Of a stretch of DNA of 36,202 bases, positions 10,538-18,929 are shown piece by piece (within the stretch, counting starts at the first letter, position 1; each line of letters begins with the position of its first letter). The notes under the pieces were generated by a model, which worked only from the letters and a program-made list of their open reading frames with translations, ran no database searches and was not told the origin of the DNA. The stretch is from contig NZ_JABSOV010000036.1 in the NCBI RefSeq assembly GCF_013215345.1, forward strand, positions 1 through 36,202, read 5' to 3'. This DNA comes from Colwellia sp. GTDB taxonomy: Bacteria; Pseudomonadota; Gammaproteobacteria; Enterobacterales; Alteromonadaceae. A program made the position numbers and the translations under genes.

Positions 10538-10578
10538 AAGCTCCACCACTGGTTTAAACACAGTGCTGGGGCTTTTTT
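10538..10578 (+). terminator. rho-independent terminator
   Basis: AAGCTCCACCACTG pairs with CAGTGCTGGGGCTT at 12 of 14 positions around a short loop and runs into six T residues. It serves the small ORF just upstream. Confidence 0.75.
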
Positions 10579-10685
10579 CGTTTTTAGAGGTTATTTTTTA
10601 GAGATTATGTAGTGCACATGAGGTTTGCCGCTGTGTTGCTAATAAAGCGATAAATGCTTATTCGCGGGGGCAATTAATTGCAAAC

Positions 10686-10761
10686 TGGCGTCTCCACCGG
10701 GACTCGAACCCAGAGCAGCGGCTTAGGAGGCCGCAGTTTTATCCAGTTAAACTATGGAGAC
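10686..10761 (-). tRNA. tRNA-Arg(CCU)
   Basis: The minus strand folds into a complete 76-base cloverleaf: acceptor GTCTCCA/TGGAGAC, D arm GTTT/AAAC, anticodon stem GCGGC/GCCGC with loop CTCCTAA (anticodon CCU, reading AGG), T arm around TTCGAGT, discriminator G and an encoded CCA. It probably decodes the rare arginine codon AGG. Confidence 0.95.
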
Positions 10762-11110
10762 ATAGTGCTAAGGTAGCTATTTTACTCATATTTCTTATGC
10801 TTTGTTAATGTTTTTATTAAATTTTTATGCAAACTAGCTTGCCTAACTCCTTTTAAAAGGAAGTTATCTAGTAGATAGCGTGATCTTTATACATTTTTCT
10901 TAGTCAGCTACATTTCATTTGCTCTGTTTTACCTAGCTATTAAAAAACGCAAACAGCTGTAAAAGTGATGCCGTAAAATAAACACCTTTTAAAATAAATA
11001 AACTTTTTCCAAACTATTTTGCTGACCCGCGCTACTTTATAATTGAATTCAAATAACAATGAAGCTTATGTTAGCGAGTTACCTAACTAAAATGCTAATA
11101 ACAAATAATA
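10762..11110. other. intergenic region between tRNA-Arg and the sigma gene
   Basis: No ORF is credible here. It must contain the promoters of the divergent tRNA and sigma-factor genes. A 12-bp palindrome CCTTTTAAAAGG lies near 10850, and a TATAAT at 11038-11043 could be a -10 for the sigma operon, but no matching -35 is clear. Confidence 0.4.
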
Positions 11111-11119
11111 GGAGCCTGT

Positions 11120-11689
11120 GTGTTTGAAAGAAGCGATGAAACGCTCATAGCGCAAGCGTTACAAGGAAAGAAATCAGCCTGGTTAACATTGGTAAAGCGT
11201 TATGAGAAAAACATCTATAACTACGCTTTACGTATGGTGAATAACCCCGCAGATGCTATGGACTTAATGCAGGATGTTTTCATCGCATTATTTCGTAATT
11301 TATCGAAATTTAGAGGAGAGTGCCCCTTTAAAAGTTGGCTGTTTAAAATTGCTCATTACCGCTGCCTTGAGTTTTACCGACGCAAGCGGCCGATGCAATC
11401 ACTTGACGATGTGCCAGAGCAAGAAGACGAGCAATCGGTATGTCTAGAAAAGGACTTGTTTTTAAAGCAACAAAGCAGTGCGCTAATACAAGCAATGCAG
11501 CATTTACCGGTAAAGCAAAAGCTGGTAGTGGAATTAAAGTTTTTTCAGCAGTGTACTTTTGAAGATATCAGTCAGCAACTTGGCATATCAACCAATACGG
11601 CAAAGTCGCAATTATATAGCGCACTCGAAAAATTAAAATCGCACTTAACCAATGAGTTAGTAGGAAAAGAAGAGGTGGAGTATGTCTGA
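11120..11689 (+). CDS. ECF-type RNA polymerase sigma factor
   Basis: The 189-residue protein has sigma region 2 at about residues 20-95 (YALRMVNNPADAMDLMQDVF, then FKSWLFKIAHYRCLEFYRRK) and region 4 at about 120-175 (AMQHLPVKQKLVVELKFFQ and the helix-turn-helix FEDISQQLGISTNTAKSQLY). It lacks regions 1 and 3, as extracytoplasmic-function sigma factors do. The GTG start at 11120 has AATAGGAG five bases upstream. It overlaps the next gene by 8 bases, which suggests translational coupling and a sigma/anti-sigma pair. The stimulus is unknown; the target genes may include the exported coiled-coil protein of the same operon. Confidence 0.9.
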   Translation: MFERSDETLIAQALQGKKSAWLTLVKRYEKNIYNYALRMVNNPADAMDLMQDVFIALFRNLSKFRGECPFKSWLFKIAHYRCLEFYRRKRPMQSLDDVPEQEDEQSVCLEKDLFLKQQSSALIQAMQHLPVKQKLVVELKFFQQCTFEDISQQLGISTNTAKSQLYSALEKLKSHLTNELVGKEEVEYV

Positions 11690-12401
11690 AACAAAATCAG
11701 CTAATGCTCAAATGAGTAAAGGTGATAGAGCATTATTTAGCGAAAGTATTGCCGAGCAAGCAAGTGTTGAAATAGAGCAAGACGTGCCAGATTGGCACAG
11801 AGCACAAGCATTTGAACAGCACTTTTCAACCGGTAAAAGCAGTCAGGGTAAAGCTATTAACTGGGGCATGTGGTTTGGTGTGCCGGCGTTATCCATGGCG
11901 TGTTCGGCTTTTGCTCTTACTGTGGTGATGAGCTTTATACAGGGTAAAGAACTTGATCAACAAGCATTTTCTCAACAAATTACGGCCTTAATTGAGCAAC
12001 AAGTTCAACAAAAAGTCACTGCACAATTGGCTAATCAGTCAATAAATCAGTCAAGCAGTAACAATAATGTTGATATCGAAGCTTTGATAAACCTAAAATT
12101 ACGCGAATTTGCCGCTGAGCAACAAGTTATGTTAGCTAATTATCGTGCCGATATGAGCACGCAGCAGCAGAGCAATAATCTCGCTTTAGCCAGTTATGTG
12201 ATTGGTGCCTCGAGAAAAGAACGTAAAGAAGATATCAGTGACTTTATCAGCTTTATTAATGCCCAGCGAAAAGATGAACAGTTAACTCAGAAAATTAAAT
12301 TTCAGCAACTTGAACGTGAAATTGGTTTTCAAAAGCTTGGTTTAGCGCAAGGTGGCAACACACATACTAACTCGGCTAAGCCTATTAACTACAAGGGCTA
12401 A
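11682..12401 (+). CDS. probable anti-sigma factor, single-pass membrane protein
   Basis: The 239-residue protein has a cytosolic N-terminal part (residues 1-60) containing DVPDWHRAQAFEQHF, one hydrophobic helix at about 67-87 (GVPALSMACSAFALTVVMSF), and a long Gln-rich, probably coiled-coil C-terminal part outside. No zinc-binding HxxxCxxC motif is present, so it is not a ZAS-type anti-sigma. Position directly behind an ECF sigma gene with an 8-base overlap, and the one-helix topology, support an anti-sigma role. The extracytoplasmic part could be the sensor. Confidence 0.65.
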   Translation: MSETKSANAQMSKGDRALFSESIAEQASVEIEQDVPDWHRAQAFEQHFSTGKSSQGKAINWGMWFGVPALSMACSAFALTVVMSFIQGKELDQQAFSQQITALIEQQVQQKVTAQLANQSINQSSSNNNVDIEALINLKLREFAAEQQVMLANYRADMSTQQQSNNLALASYVIGASRKERKEDISDFISFINAQRKDEQLTQKIKFQQLEREIGFQKLGLAQGGNTHTNSAKPINYKG

Positions 12402-12476
12402 GTTGTTAAAAAGTGAATTGTTAGCAAACCAACTAAATTAAGAAAATACCGGGACTATCCTTAGAGGGGAAAACTT

Positions 12477-13481
12477 ATGATGAAATTAACAAGCTTAATC
12501 GTAAAAGCACAAACGCGAGGCTCAGTAGCTAAGGCAAAATCAAGTACTAAAGCTAAGTCTAAAAGAACAGCGAAGGTTGCACTGCTCGGATCAGCTTTAC
12601 TACTAGCCTTTGGCGCACAAGCAGCAGATAAGAATTATGATAATTTGCACAAGCAATTAAATATTATGAATGACATCATGATGTCATCGGCAAAAACGTC
12701 GCAGAATTCACGTCAGTCCTTGATTCGCTCAATCGATAGTGTTTACCTGCAAGGTCAAGGCGCTATTTTTACCATCAACTCTGCTCATGGTGGCTCTTCA
12801 CATCGTCAGTTTTTTCAAATGGTAGCGCCAGTAGCGCCAAAAGCTCGAATAGCAGCTTTAGCTCCTGTAGCACCAGTAAGTGCTGTTGACAGAATTGTTT
12901 TTGCTAATGAAGACTTTGTCATTGACTTTGAAGATCATGAAGATGAATTTGAACGCGTGATTGAAATTTTTGAGCAACAACGAGAAGGGGCTAGAGAGCT
13001 GCGTAGTGAAGAGCGTGAAATTGCCTATGAAATGCGTGATGTTGCTCGCCAACAAAAAGATATTGAATACCAGCTACATCGTGCGGAAAAAAGTGCTCAG
13101 GTTGCGTTAACTGCAGAGCTCAATAAGCTTAAAGTAGAGCGTATTGCTTTGAATAACAATAAAAAACAGCTTGAACAAAAGGTCACTCAATTAAATAAAC
13201 AGCGACAACAGCAAAAACTTGCGCAAGACAAAGCCAGATCAGCACACTTTTCTGCACTTAATAACAGTTTAGTGGAAACGCTATGCCTATACGGTAATGG
13301 CTTACAAGCAATACCTAATAAAGAGCATGTTAGTTTAATTATTAAAGACGCGGGTAATAAGCAGAGTCGTGGTTATAAAGATCAAATATTAGTATTTAAT
13401 AAAAAAGATATTAATGCTTGTGCTAACAGTAAACTAACCGCGAAAAAACTATTAGCTAAAGCCAAGCAGTACCAGTTCTAA
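12477..13481 (+). CDS. exported coiled-coil protein of the sigma operon
   Basis: A 334-residue protein with an unusually long, Lys/Arg-rich N-region (about 34 residues) before a hydrophobic core and a cleavage-like AQA|AD near residue 50. The segment SVYLQGQGAIFTINS at about 88-102 is followed by an Ala/Pro/Val linker (VAPVAPKARIAALAPVAPV) and a long charged coiled coil (about 160-255). Two cysteines near the C-terminus (LCLYGNG, INACANS) could form a disulfide. It begins 75 bases after the anti-sigma gene with a good AGAGGGG site and ends before a strong terminator, so it is the last gene of the operon. Function is unknown; it may be the envelope target or sensor partner of the sigma system. 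Confidence 0.7.
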   Translation: MMKLTSLIVKAQTRGSVAKAKSSTKAKSKRTAKVALLGSALLLAFGAQAADKNYDNLHKQLNIMNDIMMSSAKTSQNSRQSLIRSIDSVYLQGQGAIFTINSAHGGSSHRQFFQMVAPVAPKARIAALAPVAPVSAVDRIVFANEDFVIDFEDHEDEFERVIEIFEQQREGARELRSEEREIAYEMRDVARQQKDIEYQLHRAEKSAQVALTAELNKLKVERIALNNNKKQLEQKVTQLNKQRQQQKLAQDKARSAHFSALNNSLVETLCLYGNGLQAIPNKEHVSLIIKDAGNKQSRGYKDQILVFNKKDINACANSKLTAKKLLAKAKQYQF

Positions 13482-13571
13482 TTAAGCTAGCTAAACTCTA
13501 GGTAATTAAGCTTTGCGGCAGCTAAGTTAAGCGTAACCTAGCCAGGTTTACCTAAGTTACGGTGAATTTTG

Positions 13572-13615
13572 AAGCCATAAATAGCGTAATGAATATGCGC
13601 TATTTATGGCTTTTT
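13572..13615 (+). terminator. terminator of the sigma operon
   Basis: A perfect 15-bp stem (AAGCCATAAATAGCG and its complement) with an 11-base loop is followed by TTT. It is about 90 bases past the last gene of the operon. Confidence 0.8.
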
Positions 13616-13748
13616 ATATGGAATTAAATAGATATACTTAAATTAGTTATTCACTTATTACCTCTTAATTATCTTTTAATAGCCTTTAAATAGCTTTTAG
13701 AGCTCAGCAAAACTTTCTAAAATGACGATAAAAAATAACACTGTGTAA

Positions 13749-13838
13749 ATGTACAGCCTCCCAGTGTTGTATGGCGCTAATGCTTATAGTGCCGTAATTA
13801 ATATTATTACTAAAGGTACGGCTAATACAGCAGCTTAA
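13749..13838 (+). pseudogene. fossil of a TonB-dependent receptor plug domain
   Basis: A 29-codon frame contains PVLYGANAYSAVINIITKG. This closely resembles the conserved plug-domain segment of TonB-dependent outer-membrane receptors (typical form: xALYGSDAIGGVINIITK). Nothing else of a receptor is nearby: the frame is closed by a TAA just before the ATG and by another after TANTAA. It is best read as a relic of a deleted receptor gene. Confidence 0.55.
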
Positions 13839-13917
13839 AGGCTTTGCGCTAGTAAGTTAGCAAGGAATTAAGTAGTATGCCTTTTTTCAAGTAAGCAAAT
13901 TTTAAGGGTGTTACTAA

Positions 13918-14391
13918 ATGAGTAAGTTTTTATTACTAGCCATTGTTATTGGACTTTTTGTGTTCTTCATTATGCGTCAAAATAGCAATAAAGCAGCGGC
14001 TCAAGTTAATATAAAATTAGGCAGTGAGTTTTTAGCGGCTAATAAAAGTGAGGAAGGGGTAATCGAAACGGCTTCTGGCTTACAATATAAAGTGCTAACT
14101 CAGGGCGATGGCACTGAACACCCAAGCGCTTCGTCGAAAGTTAAAGTGCATTACCATGGTACTTTACTTGATGGCAGTGTATTTGATAGTTCTGTTGAGC
14201 GAGGCGCGCCAATTAGCTTTGGCTTAAATCAAGTGATTAAAGGCTGGACTGAAGGTGTTCAACTTATGGTTGTGGGCGAGAAAACACGCTTTTATATTCC
14301 ATCAAACTTAGGCTACGGTAATAAGCCGGCGGGCAAAATAGGCCCAGGTGCATTATTAATTTTTGATGTTGAGTTATTGGCAATAAACTAA
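13918..14391 (+). CDS. FKBP-type peptidyl-prolyl isomerase, membrane-anchored
   Basis: The 157-residue protein catalyses cis-trans isomerisation of Xaa-Pro bonds. Residues 4-20 are a hydrophobic anchor or uncleaved signal (FLLLAIVIGLFVFFIM), placing the domain in the periplasm. Residues 45-157 form one FKBP domain with family landmarks VKVHYHGTLLDGSVFDSS, the GxPxxFxLxxVIxGW pattern (GAPISFGLNQVIKGW), RFYIPSNLGYG and LLIFDVELL. It lacks the N-terminal dimerisation region of FkpA/FklB, so it is a minimal version. AAGGGTG precedes the ATG. It is a single-gene unit closed by a strong terminator. Confidence 0.9.
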   Translation: MSKFLLLAIVIGLFVFFIMRQNSNKAAAQVNIKLGSEFLAANKSEEGVIETASGLQYKVLTQGDGTEHPSASSKVKVHYHGTLLDGSVFDSSVERGAPISFGLNQVIKGWTEGVQLMVVGEKTRFYIPSNLGYGNKPAGKIGPGALLIFDVELLAIN

Positions 14392-14420
14392 GCCAAATAT
14401 TATTAAAAAATACTGAAAAT

Positions 14421-14455
14421 AAAAGCCCGTTTAGTCAGACTAAACGGGCTTTTTT
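14421..14455 (+). terminator. terminator of the FKBP gene
   Basis: A perfect stem (AAAAGCCCGTTTAGT with its complement) around CAG is followed by T residues. The A tract on the other side lets it also serve cydB on the minus strand. Confidence 0.85.
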
Positions 14456-14550
14456 ATTGCCAGATTGAGAGTTAATTAAGCAGCCAAGTCGCTAGCTATT
14501 AGCTACTTAATCAGTTACCTCATTAGATCAGTCATTAAATAACATCTTTG

Positions 14551-15549
14551 TTAATAGTATCTCAATTCTCGTACTTTTCCCCAGAACACCCGGTATGAGA
14601 AGACGGTATAGCTGAAAATCACGGGCACTACTATGATCACTCCCCATAATAAAAAGCTTAAAGATTCAGGCGCTGCTGCGGTTTCCCAAATGGTTAATTT
14701 ACCCGGTACTATATAAGGGAAAAAACTAAAGGCTAAACCAAAAAAGCACAAAGCAAATATAACAACAGCAGCAACAAAAGGTCGCCAACAGCCTTTATCA
14801 TTTATCGCAGGTAATTTTTTCAACTGTAATAAGCTGTAAACAAATAAGGCAAAACACAATAGTGGTAAAGGCAATATGTATAGCGTGGTTGGCCAAGCAA
14901 ACCATTTAGCAAAAACATCAGGGTTAATTAATGGATTTACCGCTGACACGGCTACTATGCCGATAAAACAAATAAGCCCGGCCTGTTTAGCCCAACGAAC
15001 CGCTTGTACTTGTAATGCGCCTTCGGTTTTCATGATCAGCCAACATGCACCAATATAGGCATAAGCAGCAGCAACACCTAATGCGCTGAGTAAGCTAAAG
15101 GCATAAGCTGCTAGCGAGTCTTCAAAGCTCATAACATACATGCCTAGCATATAACCTTGGCTCATGGCCGCAAGTAATGAACCGACTTTAAATACCTTGT
15201 TCCAGGTTGGTTTATGGCTAAATGCTGCTTTGGCTCTGAAATCAAAAGCGACCCCGCGAAGTACCAAGCTAATTAATAATACCGCCGTGGGTAAATAGAG
15301 CTCTTTAAAAATGTGGCTATGGGCTGATGGGAAAGCAATTAACAACAAGCCAATAGCCAAGACAAGCCAGGTTTCATTGGCATCCCAAAAAGGGCCAATA
15401 GATGCAATCATGGTATCGCTATCATCTTTTTGTGAAAGTGGTAGCAATATACCAACACCTAAATCAAAGCCATCTAATATGGCGTACAACAATATCGAAA
15501 AGCCCATTAGCGCAACAAATATTACGGCCAGTGAATTAGCTTCAAACAT
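14551..15549 (-). CDS. cydB: cytochrome bd-type (cyanide-insensitive) oxidase subunit II
   Basis: Subunit II of the quinol oxidase that reduces oxygen to water in the inner membrane. The protein is about 332 residues with eight or nine membrane helices and the family landmarks YAILDGFDLGVGILLP near the N-terminus and FWDANETWLVLAIGLLLIAF. I prefer the ATG at 15549 (MFEANSLAV): GGAG is seven bases upstream of it, whereas an in-frame ATG at 15555 is only one base from that GGAG. The gene overlaps the end of cydA by 8 bases, so the two are translationally coupled. No cydX-like small subunit gene was seen downstream. Confidence 0.92.
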   Translation of the reverse strand: MFEANSLAVIFVALMGFSILLYAILDGFDLGVGILLPLSQKDDSDTMIASIGPFWDANETWLVLAIGLLLIAFPSAHSHIFKELYLPTAVLLISLVLRGVAFDFRAKAAFSHKPTWNKVFKVGSLLAAMSQGYMLGMYVMSFEDSLAAYAFSLLSALGVAAAYAYIGACWLIMKTEGALQVQAVRWAKQAGLICFIGIVAVSAVNPLINPDVFAKWFAWPTTLYILPLPLLCFALFVYSLLQLKKLPAINDKGCWRPFVAAVVIFALCFFGLAFSFFPYIVPGKLTIWETAAAPESLSFLLWGVIIVVPVIFSYTVFSYRVFWGKVRELRYY

Positions 15550-16942
15550 TATCATTCTCCTTGGTATTCGGTGACTGGTTTGTTGAGTGAGCTATTGCTG
15601 GGTGAAGCACAGGTTTAACTCTCTCATCATCGGTGATTTCTTCAATTTCAACCGCACGTCTTGCCATGGTAAATAGTGTGTGTAAATACGCGGTCATTAA
15701 CACTGCATATAAAGTGAGGTACATGGCGAGAGATAAAGCGACATTACCAGATGCTATCGTGGTAGCTGCATCTTTAACGGTTAAAATACCGGTAACTAAC
15801 CAAGGTTGTCGTCCTATTTCAGTAACATACCAGCCTGCTAATGTTGCTACCCAGCCAGAGAAACTCATGGCCACCAATACTCTTAATAACCATGTTGGCA
15901 AAGGTTTATCGCGCCAAAGCTGTATTCGGCTAAACCAAGAGATGGTTAGCATTAACATACCAATGCCAACCATTATACGAAAAGCAAAAAATACTGGCGC
16001 TACGGGTGGGTGATTGCCTTCAAATTCATTTAAACCTTTTATTTCGCCATCAAAGTCATGGGTTAAAATGAAACTGGCCATTTTGGGTATGGCTATTTCA
16101 AAGTGATTGGTTCTTTTTTCTTCATCAGGTATAGCGAACAGTAACAGCGGTACACCTTTTTCGGTATGCCAGATACCTTCCATGGCGGCAATTTTTTGTG
16201 GTTGATGTTCAAGTGTATTCAAACCGTGTAAATCGCCAAGAAAAATTTGTACCGGTGTTAAAACCATAGCGACAGTTAAGGCTATTTTTAAGGTAAGTTT
16301 AGGTGCTTGTTTATCATCACCCTTGAGTAATCTATAAGCACTAATGCCGGCGATTAAAAAGGCGGCGGTTAAGCCCGAGGCAATAACCATATGTGATAAA
16401 CGATAAGGAAATGAGGGGTTAAAAATAATCGCTAACCAATCTACCGGAAAAGCAACACCATCACGCATTTCGTGACCTTGTGGAGTGTGCATCCAAGAGT
16501 TAAGCGCCAAAATCCAAAAGGCGGACAAGGTAGTACCTATGGCGACAATTAAGGTAGATAAAGTATGTACTCTAGCGGAAACTCTTTTTATGCCAAATAA
16601 CATAACACCAAGAAAACCCGCTTCGAGAAAAAAGGCGGTTAATACTTCGTAGCCCAATAAGGGGCCGGCAATATTACCAACGGTTTCCATAAATTTGGGC
16701 CAGTTAGTACCAAACTGAAATGACATGGTAATGCCGGTAACTACACCAATAGCAAAGGTGAGAGCAAATATTTTTACCCAAAATCGATAGGCGCGCATCC
16801 ATACGGGTTCACCGGTTTGATCAAAGCGTAATTTGAAAAAAAACAAAAACCAACTTAACGCTATGGTGATTGCTGGAAAAAGAATATGAAAACTTATATT
16901 GGCGGCAAATTGAATGCGGGACAGCATTAGGGTTTCAAGCAT
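15542..16942 (-). CDS. cydA: cytochrome bd-type (cyanide-insensitive) oxidase subunit I
   Basis: Heme-bearing subunit I of the bd-type quinol oxidase, 466 residues with about nine membrane helices. His19 (NISFHILFP), His184 (YRLSHMVIAS) and Met324 (AFRIMVGIG) match the known heme ligands. Glu99 and Glu107 lie in GYEVLTAFFLEAGF, and GWYVTEIGRQPW is intact. The quinol loop between about residues 235 and 315 is short, as in the cyanide-insensitive CioA subgroup rather than E. coli CydA of about 520 residues. GGAG precedes the ATG by seven bases. The regulator gene at 17099-17638 lies immediately upstream on the same strand. Confidence 0.93.
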   Translation of the reverse strand: MLETLMLSRIQFAANISFHILFPAITIALSWFLFFFKLRFDQTGEPVWMRAYRFWVKIFALTFAIGVVTGITMSFQFGTNWPKFMETVGNIAGPLLGYEVLTAFFLEAGFLGVMLFGIKRVSARVHTLSTLIVAIGTTLSAFWILALNSWMHTPQGHEMRDGVAFPVDWLAIIFNPSFPYRLSHMVIASGLTAAFLIAGISAYRLLKGDDKQAPKLTLKIALTVAMVLTPVQIFLGDLHGLNTLEHQPQKIAAMEGIWHTEKGVPLLLFAIPDEEKRTNHFEIAIPKMASFILTHDFDGEIKGLNEFEGNHPPVAPVFFAFRIMVGIGMLMLTISWFSRIQLWRDKPLPTWLLRVLVAMSFSGWVATLAGWYVTEIGRQPWLVTGILTVKDAATTIASGNVALSLAMYLTLYAVLMTAYLHTLFTMARRAVEIEEITDDERVKPVLHPAIAHSTNQSPNTKENDNV

Positions 16943-17064
16943 AATAGACTCCGTTAGCTTATTACTTACACAGGCGGTAATAAGCGGTCTGTAAATTGAG
17001 AAAGTTTAGTAAGTTAATAATTCAGTAATTAATTAAATAAAGCAGAAAGTAAAAAAAACACTTA

Positions 17065-17090
17065 AAAAAGGTTAAGCTCATGCTTAACCG
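17065..17090 (-). terminator. terminator of the GbsR-like regulator gene
   Basis: GGTTAAGC and GCTTAACC pair around a 4-base loop and run into six T residues on the minus strand, just past the regulator stop. It separates the regulator from cydAB. Confidence 0.75.
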
Positions 17091-17098
17091 TTACTTGA

Positions 17099-17638
17099 TT
17101 AGTTGATTAATTTATCTTTAAAATTGAGTATTTTGCTTACGCCAGAGCCTAGTTTCATCAGCGTATTAAGATTATCAGGGCTCATGCTTTGTAATTCTCC
17201 TGCCCAATGAGTGATAGTTTCTAGCAAGTCATGAATTTCATGCATCTGTTTTTGTGCATATTCTTCTTGTTGATTAGCGGGCTCATTTAATAAGTTATCG
17301 CGCAGTAGTGACAGTGTTGGATCTACTTCGCGTTTACGGCGCTCTTCAAATACCCGAGTTGCCATCTCCCAAATAGAACCCGCAGGAGAGTAATACTCTT
17401 TTCTGTCTTTAGGTTTATGCTGAACCTGAACTAAACGCCAGGATTGCAGCTCTTTAATGCCCATGCTGACATTGCCGCGAGAGATCTTTAGCGCTTCAGA
17501 TATTTGTATCGCACTAAGCGGCTCTTCAATAATAATTAGTAAGCCATACATTTGGCCAACAGTGCGATTAAAGCCCCAACGGCTGCCCATTTCACCACAA
17601 TGCATAACGAAAGATTCTATTTTTGAAGTAAGTATCAT
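17099..17638 (-). CDS. GbsR/MarR-type transcriptional regulator
   Basis: The protein has a winged helix-turn-helix (about residues 30-95 from the chosen start: LSAIQISEALKISRGNVSMG, then DRKEYYSP as the wing) and a helical C-terminal part with Glu-rich segments, as in the GbsR family (COG1510). The landmark WGFNRTVGQMYGLL is typical. I take the ATG at 17638 (MILTSKIESFVMHCGEMGSRWG, 179 residues). A TTG start at 17698 would add 20 residues but would lie in a perfect FNR site, so it is unlikely. The gene is next to and upstream of the oxidase genes, making regulation of cydAB or of redox functions plausible. Confidence 0.8.
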   Translation of the reverse strand: MILTSKIESFVMHCGEMGSRWGFNRTVGQMYGLLIIIEEPLSAIQISEALKISRGNVSMGIKELQSWRLVQVQHKPKDRKEYYSPAGSIWEMATRVFEERRKREVDPTLSLLRDNLLNEPANQQEEYAQKQMHEIHDLLETITHWAGELQSMSPDNLNTLMKLGSGVSKILNFKDKLIN

Positions 17639-17684
17639 ATGTTTGTTCTGAAGTTTCAGTAATTTCTGAAAGTTTAAACTTATG

Positions 17685-17698
17685 TTGATATAGATCAA
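17685..17698 (-). promoter_or_regulatory. perfect FNR/Anr box
   Basis: TTGAT-ATAG-ATCAA matches the consensus TTGATNNNNATCAA at every fixed position. It is centred about 53 bases upstream of the regulator's ATG, a normal distance for FNR action. I see no good -10 at the spacing expected for class II activation, so repression is also possible. Confidence 0.75.
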
Positions 17699-17971
17699 GG
17701 GTTAATTGGTTTTATTTTGTGCTGTATTTGTTTGGTAAATAATAAATATAATTATATGAAAAGGATATGTCGACATAAGTCGTTGTTATATTTTAATTAA
17801 ATTATTATATCTATTAAATGTTAACTAACATTGGCAGTATTACAGGGGGAGGTGTTTTAACAAAGTGAAAAATAGTGATAATGGCTAAAATGAATGAGCT
17901 TTAAAAAATAAGGAGTAAAACTCAGTCGTTAAAAGTCAGTAGTTAAAATTGACTCAGTATTATTTCAGGCA
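17699..17971. other. intergenic region
   Basis: This strongly AT-rich stretch between the regulator and the phosphoribosyltransferase terminator has no credible ORF. A TATAAT on the minus strand near 17750 could be a promoter element for the regulator. Confidence 0.4.
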
Positions 17972-18001
17972 AAAAAAAACATGTCTAAATGACATGTTTT
18001 T
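17972..18001 (-). terminator. terminator of the phosphoribosyltransferase gene
   Basis: AAAAACATGTC and its complement form a stem around TAAAT with T runs on both strands. It lies 27 bases past the stop codon. Confidence 0.75.
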
Positions 18002-18027
18002 AACAAGAGTTTAGTAGGTTTAAAAAA

Positions 18028-18585
18028 CTAGACTAATAAATCCTGAATATTTACTAAGTCTTTTTTACCTTTGATGATTTCATCAGGTGTTAAGCCCGAT
18101 AATTCATGTGGGAATACTAACCATTCATCAGAGGTATGAATAAAGTAATCAGGGGCAAAGTCTACTTTTGAATTTTGCGGTTTATACCAAGGGCAAGCAG
18201 TACGCACATCCAGTGGCATGTTGTTACGCATATTTTTCTTTAACTGCTTAATTAAGGCTTGGATGCTTCGACCTGAATCAAATACGTCATCAACAATTAA
18301 TAGACCATCGCTGGCGTTAGCATTTTCGATAATGTAATGCAGGCCGTGAACCTTAATTTCTTTACTTTGCTGGTTGATACCATAATAAGACGAAGTACGA
18401 ACGGCAATATGATCAGTTTCTACACCTTTAAAGTCGAAGTATTCTTGCACAGCGATACCAATAGGTGCACCACCACGCCAAATACCGACGATAAATTGTG
18501 GGCGAAAGCCATCTTCAAATACTTTGGCGGCTACACGAAACGAATCTTCTAATAATTCTTGTGCGGTAATAAAACGTTTTTCCAT
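18028..18585 (-). CDS. purine phosphoribosyltransferase (hypoxanthine type)
   Basis: The 185-residue protein carries the type I PRTase PRPP-binding motif LLIVDDVFDSGRS at about residues 94-106 and the pyrophosphate-loop-like VGIWRGGAPIG at about 33-43. It would salvage hypoxanthine, xanthine or guanine to the nucleotide using PRPP in the cytosol. The C-terminal ends of such enzymes set base specificity, which I cannot read from sequence. It is a single-gene unit with its own terminator. Confidence 0.8.
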   Translation of the reverse strand: MEKRFITAQELLEDSFRVAAKVFEDGFRPQFIVGIWRGGAPIGIAVQEYFDFKGVETDHIAVRTSSYYGINQQSKEIKVHGLHYIIENANASDGLLIVDDVFDSGRSIQALIKQLKKNMRNNMPLDVRTACPWYKPQNSKVDFAPDYFIHTSDEWLVFPHELSGLTPDEIIKGKKDLVNIQDLLV

Positions 18586-18929
18586 TGCCGAGGAAACCTT
18601 TGTTGAAAAATTAATAAGCGCTAATTATAACCTGACTGTAGAAAATAGTGTACCGATTACCAAGATTAAAATATGACAAAAGTGCTGAAACGAAATTATG
18701 CCTTATTAACAAATGCATAAGAGTGAGCTTTAGGGCAGGGGCGGAAGGTAGGCGGTTAAAGATAATACTACTTATGTTTGAGGGAAGAATATTACCGGTA
18801 TATTTGTTATATGTATCCCCTTCGTTAACCACTAGCTAGTGGATAACGTTCATAGGTAGTTTTACTTATGTGTGGCTTACCTTTATAAGACAATAAATCG
18901 ATTAAACTGCTAATGTGTTAAATTTCTGT
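18586..18929. other. intergenic region
   Basis: It separates the divergent phosphoribosyltransferase and MerR genes. No ORF with a ribosome binding site or recognisable content is present. A 12-bp palindrome CACTAGCTAGTG lies near 18830. Confidence 0.4.

Noticed and set aside
10686..10761. tRNA-Arg as an integration site of a genomic island
   Set aside because: No integrase gene and no repeated tRNA 3' end were found on either side.
17639..17698. Longer N-terminus for the GbsR-like regulator from a TTG at 17698
   Set aside because: It lacks a ribosome binding site and would begin inside a perfect FNR box; the ATG at 17638 aligns better with the family start.
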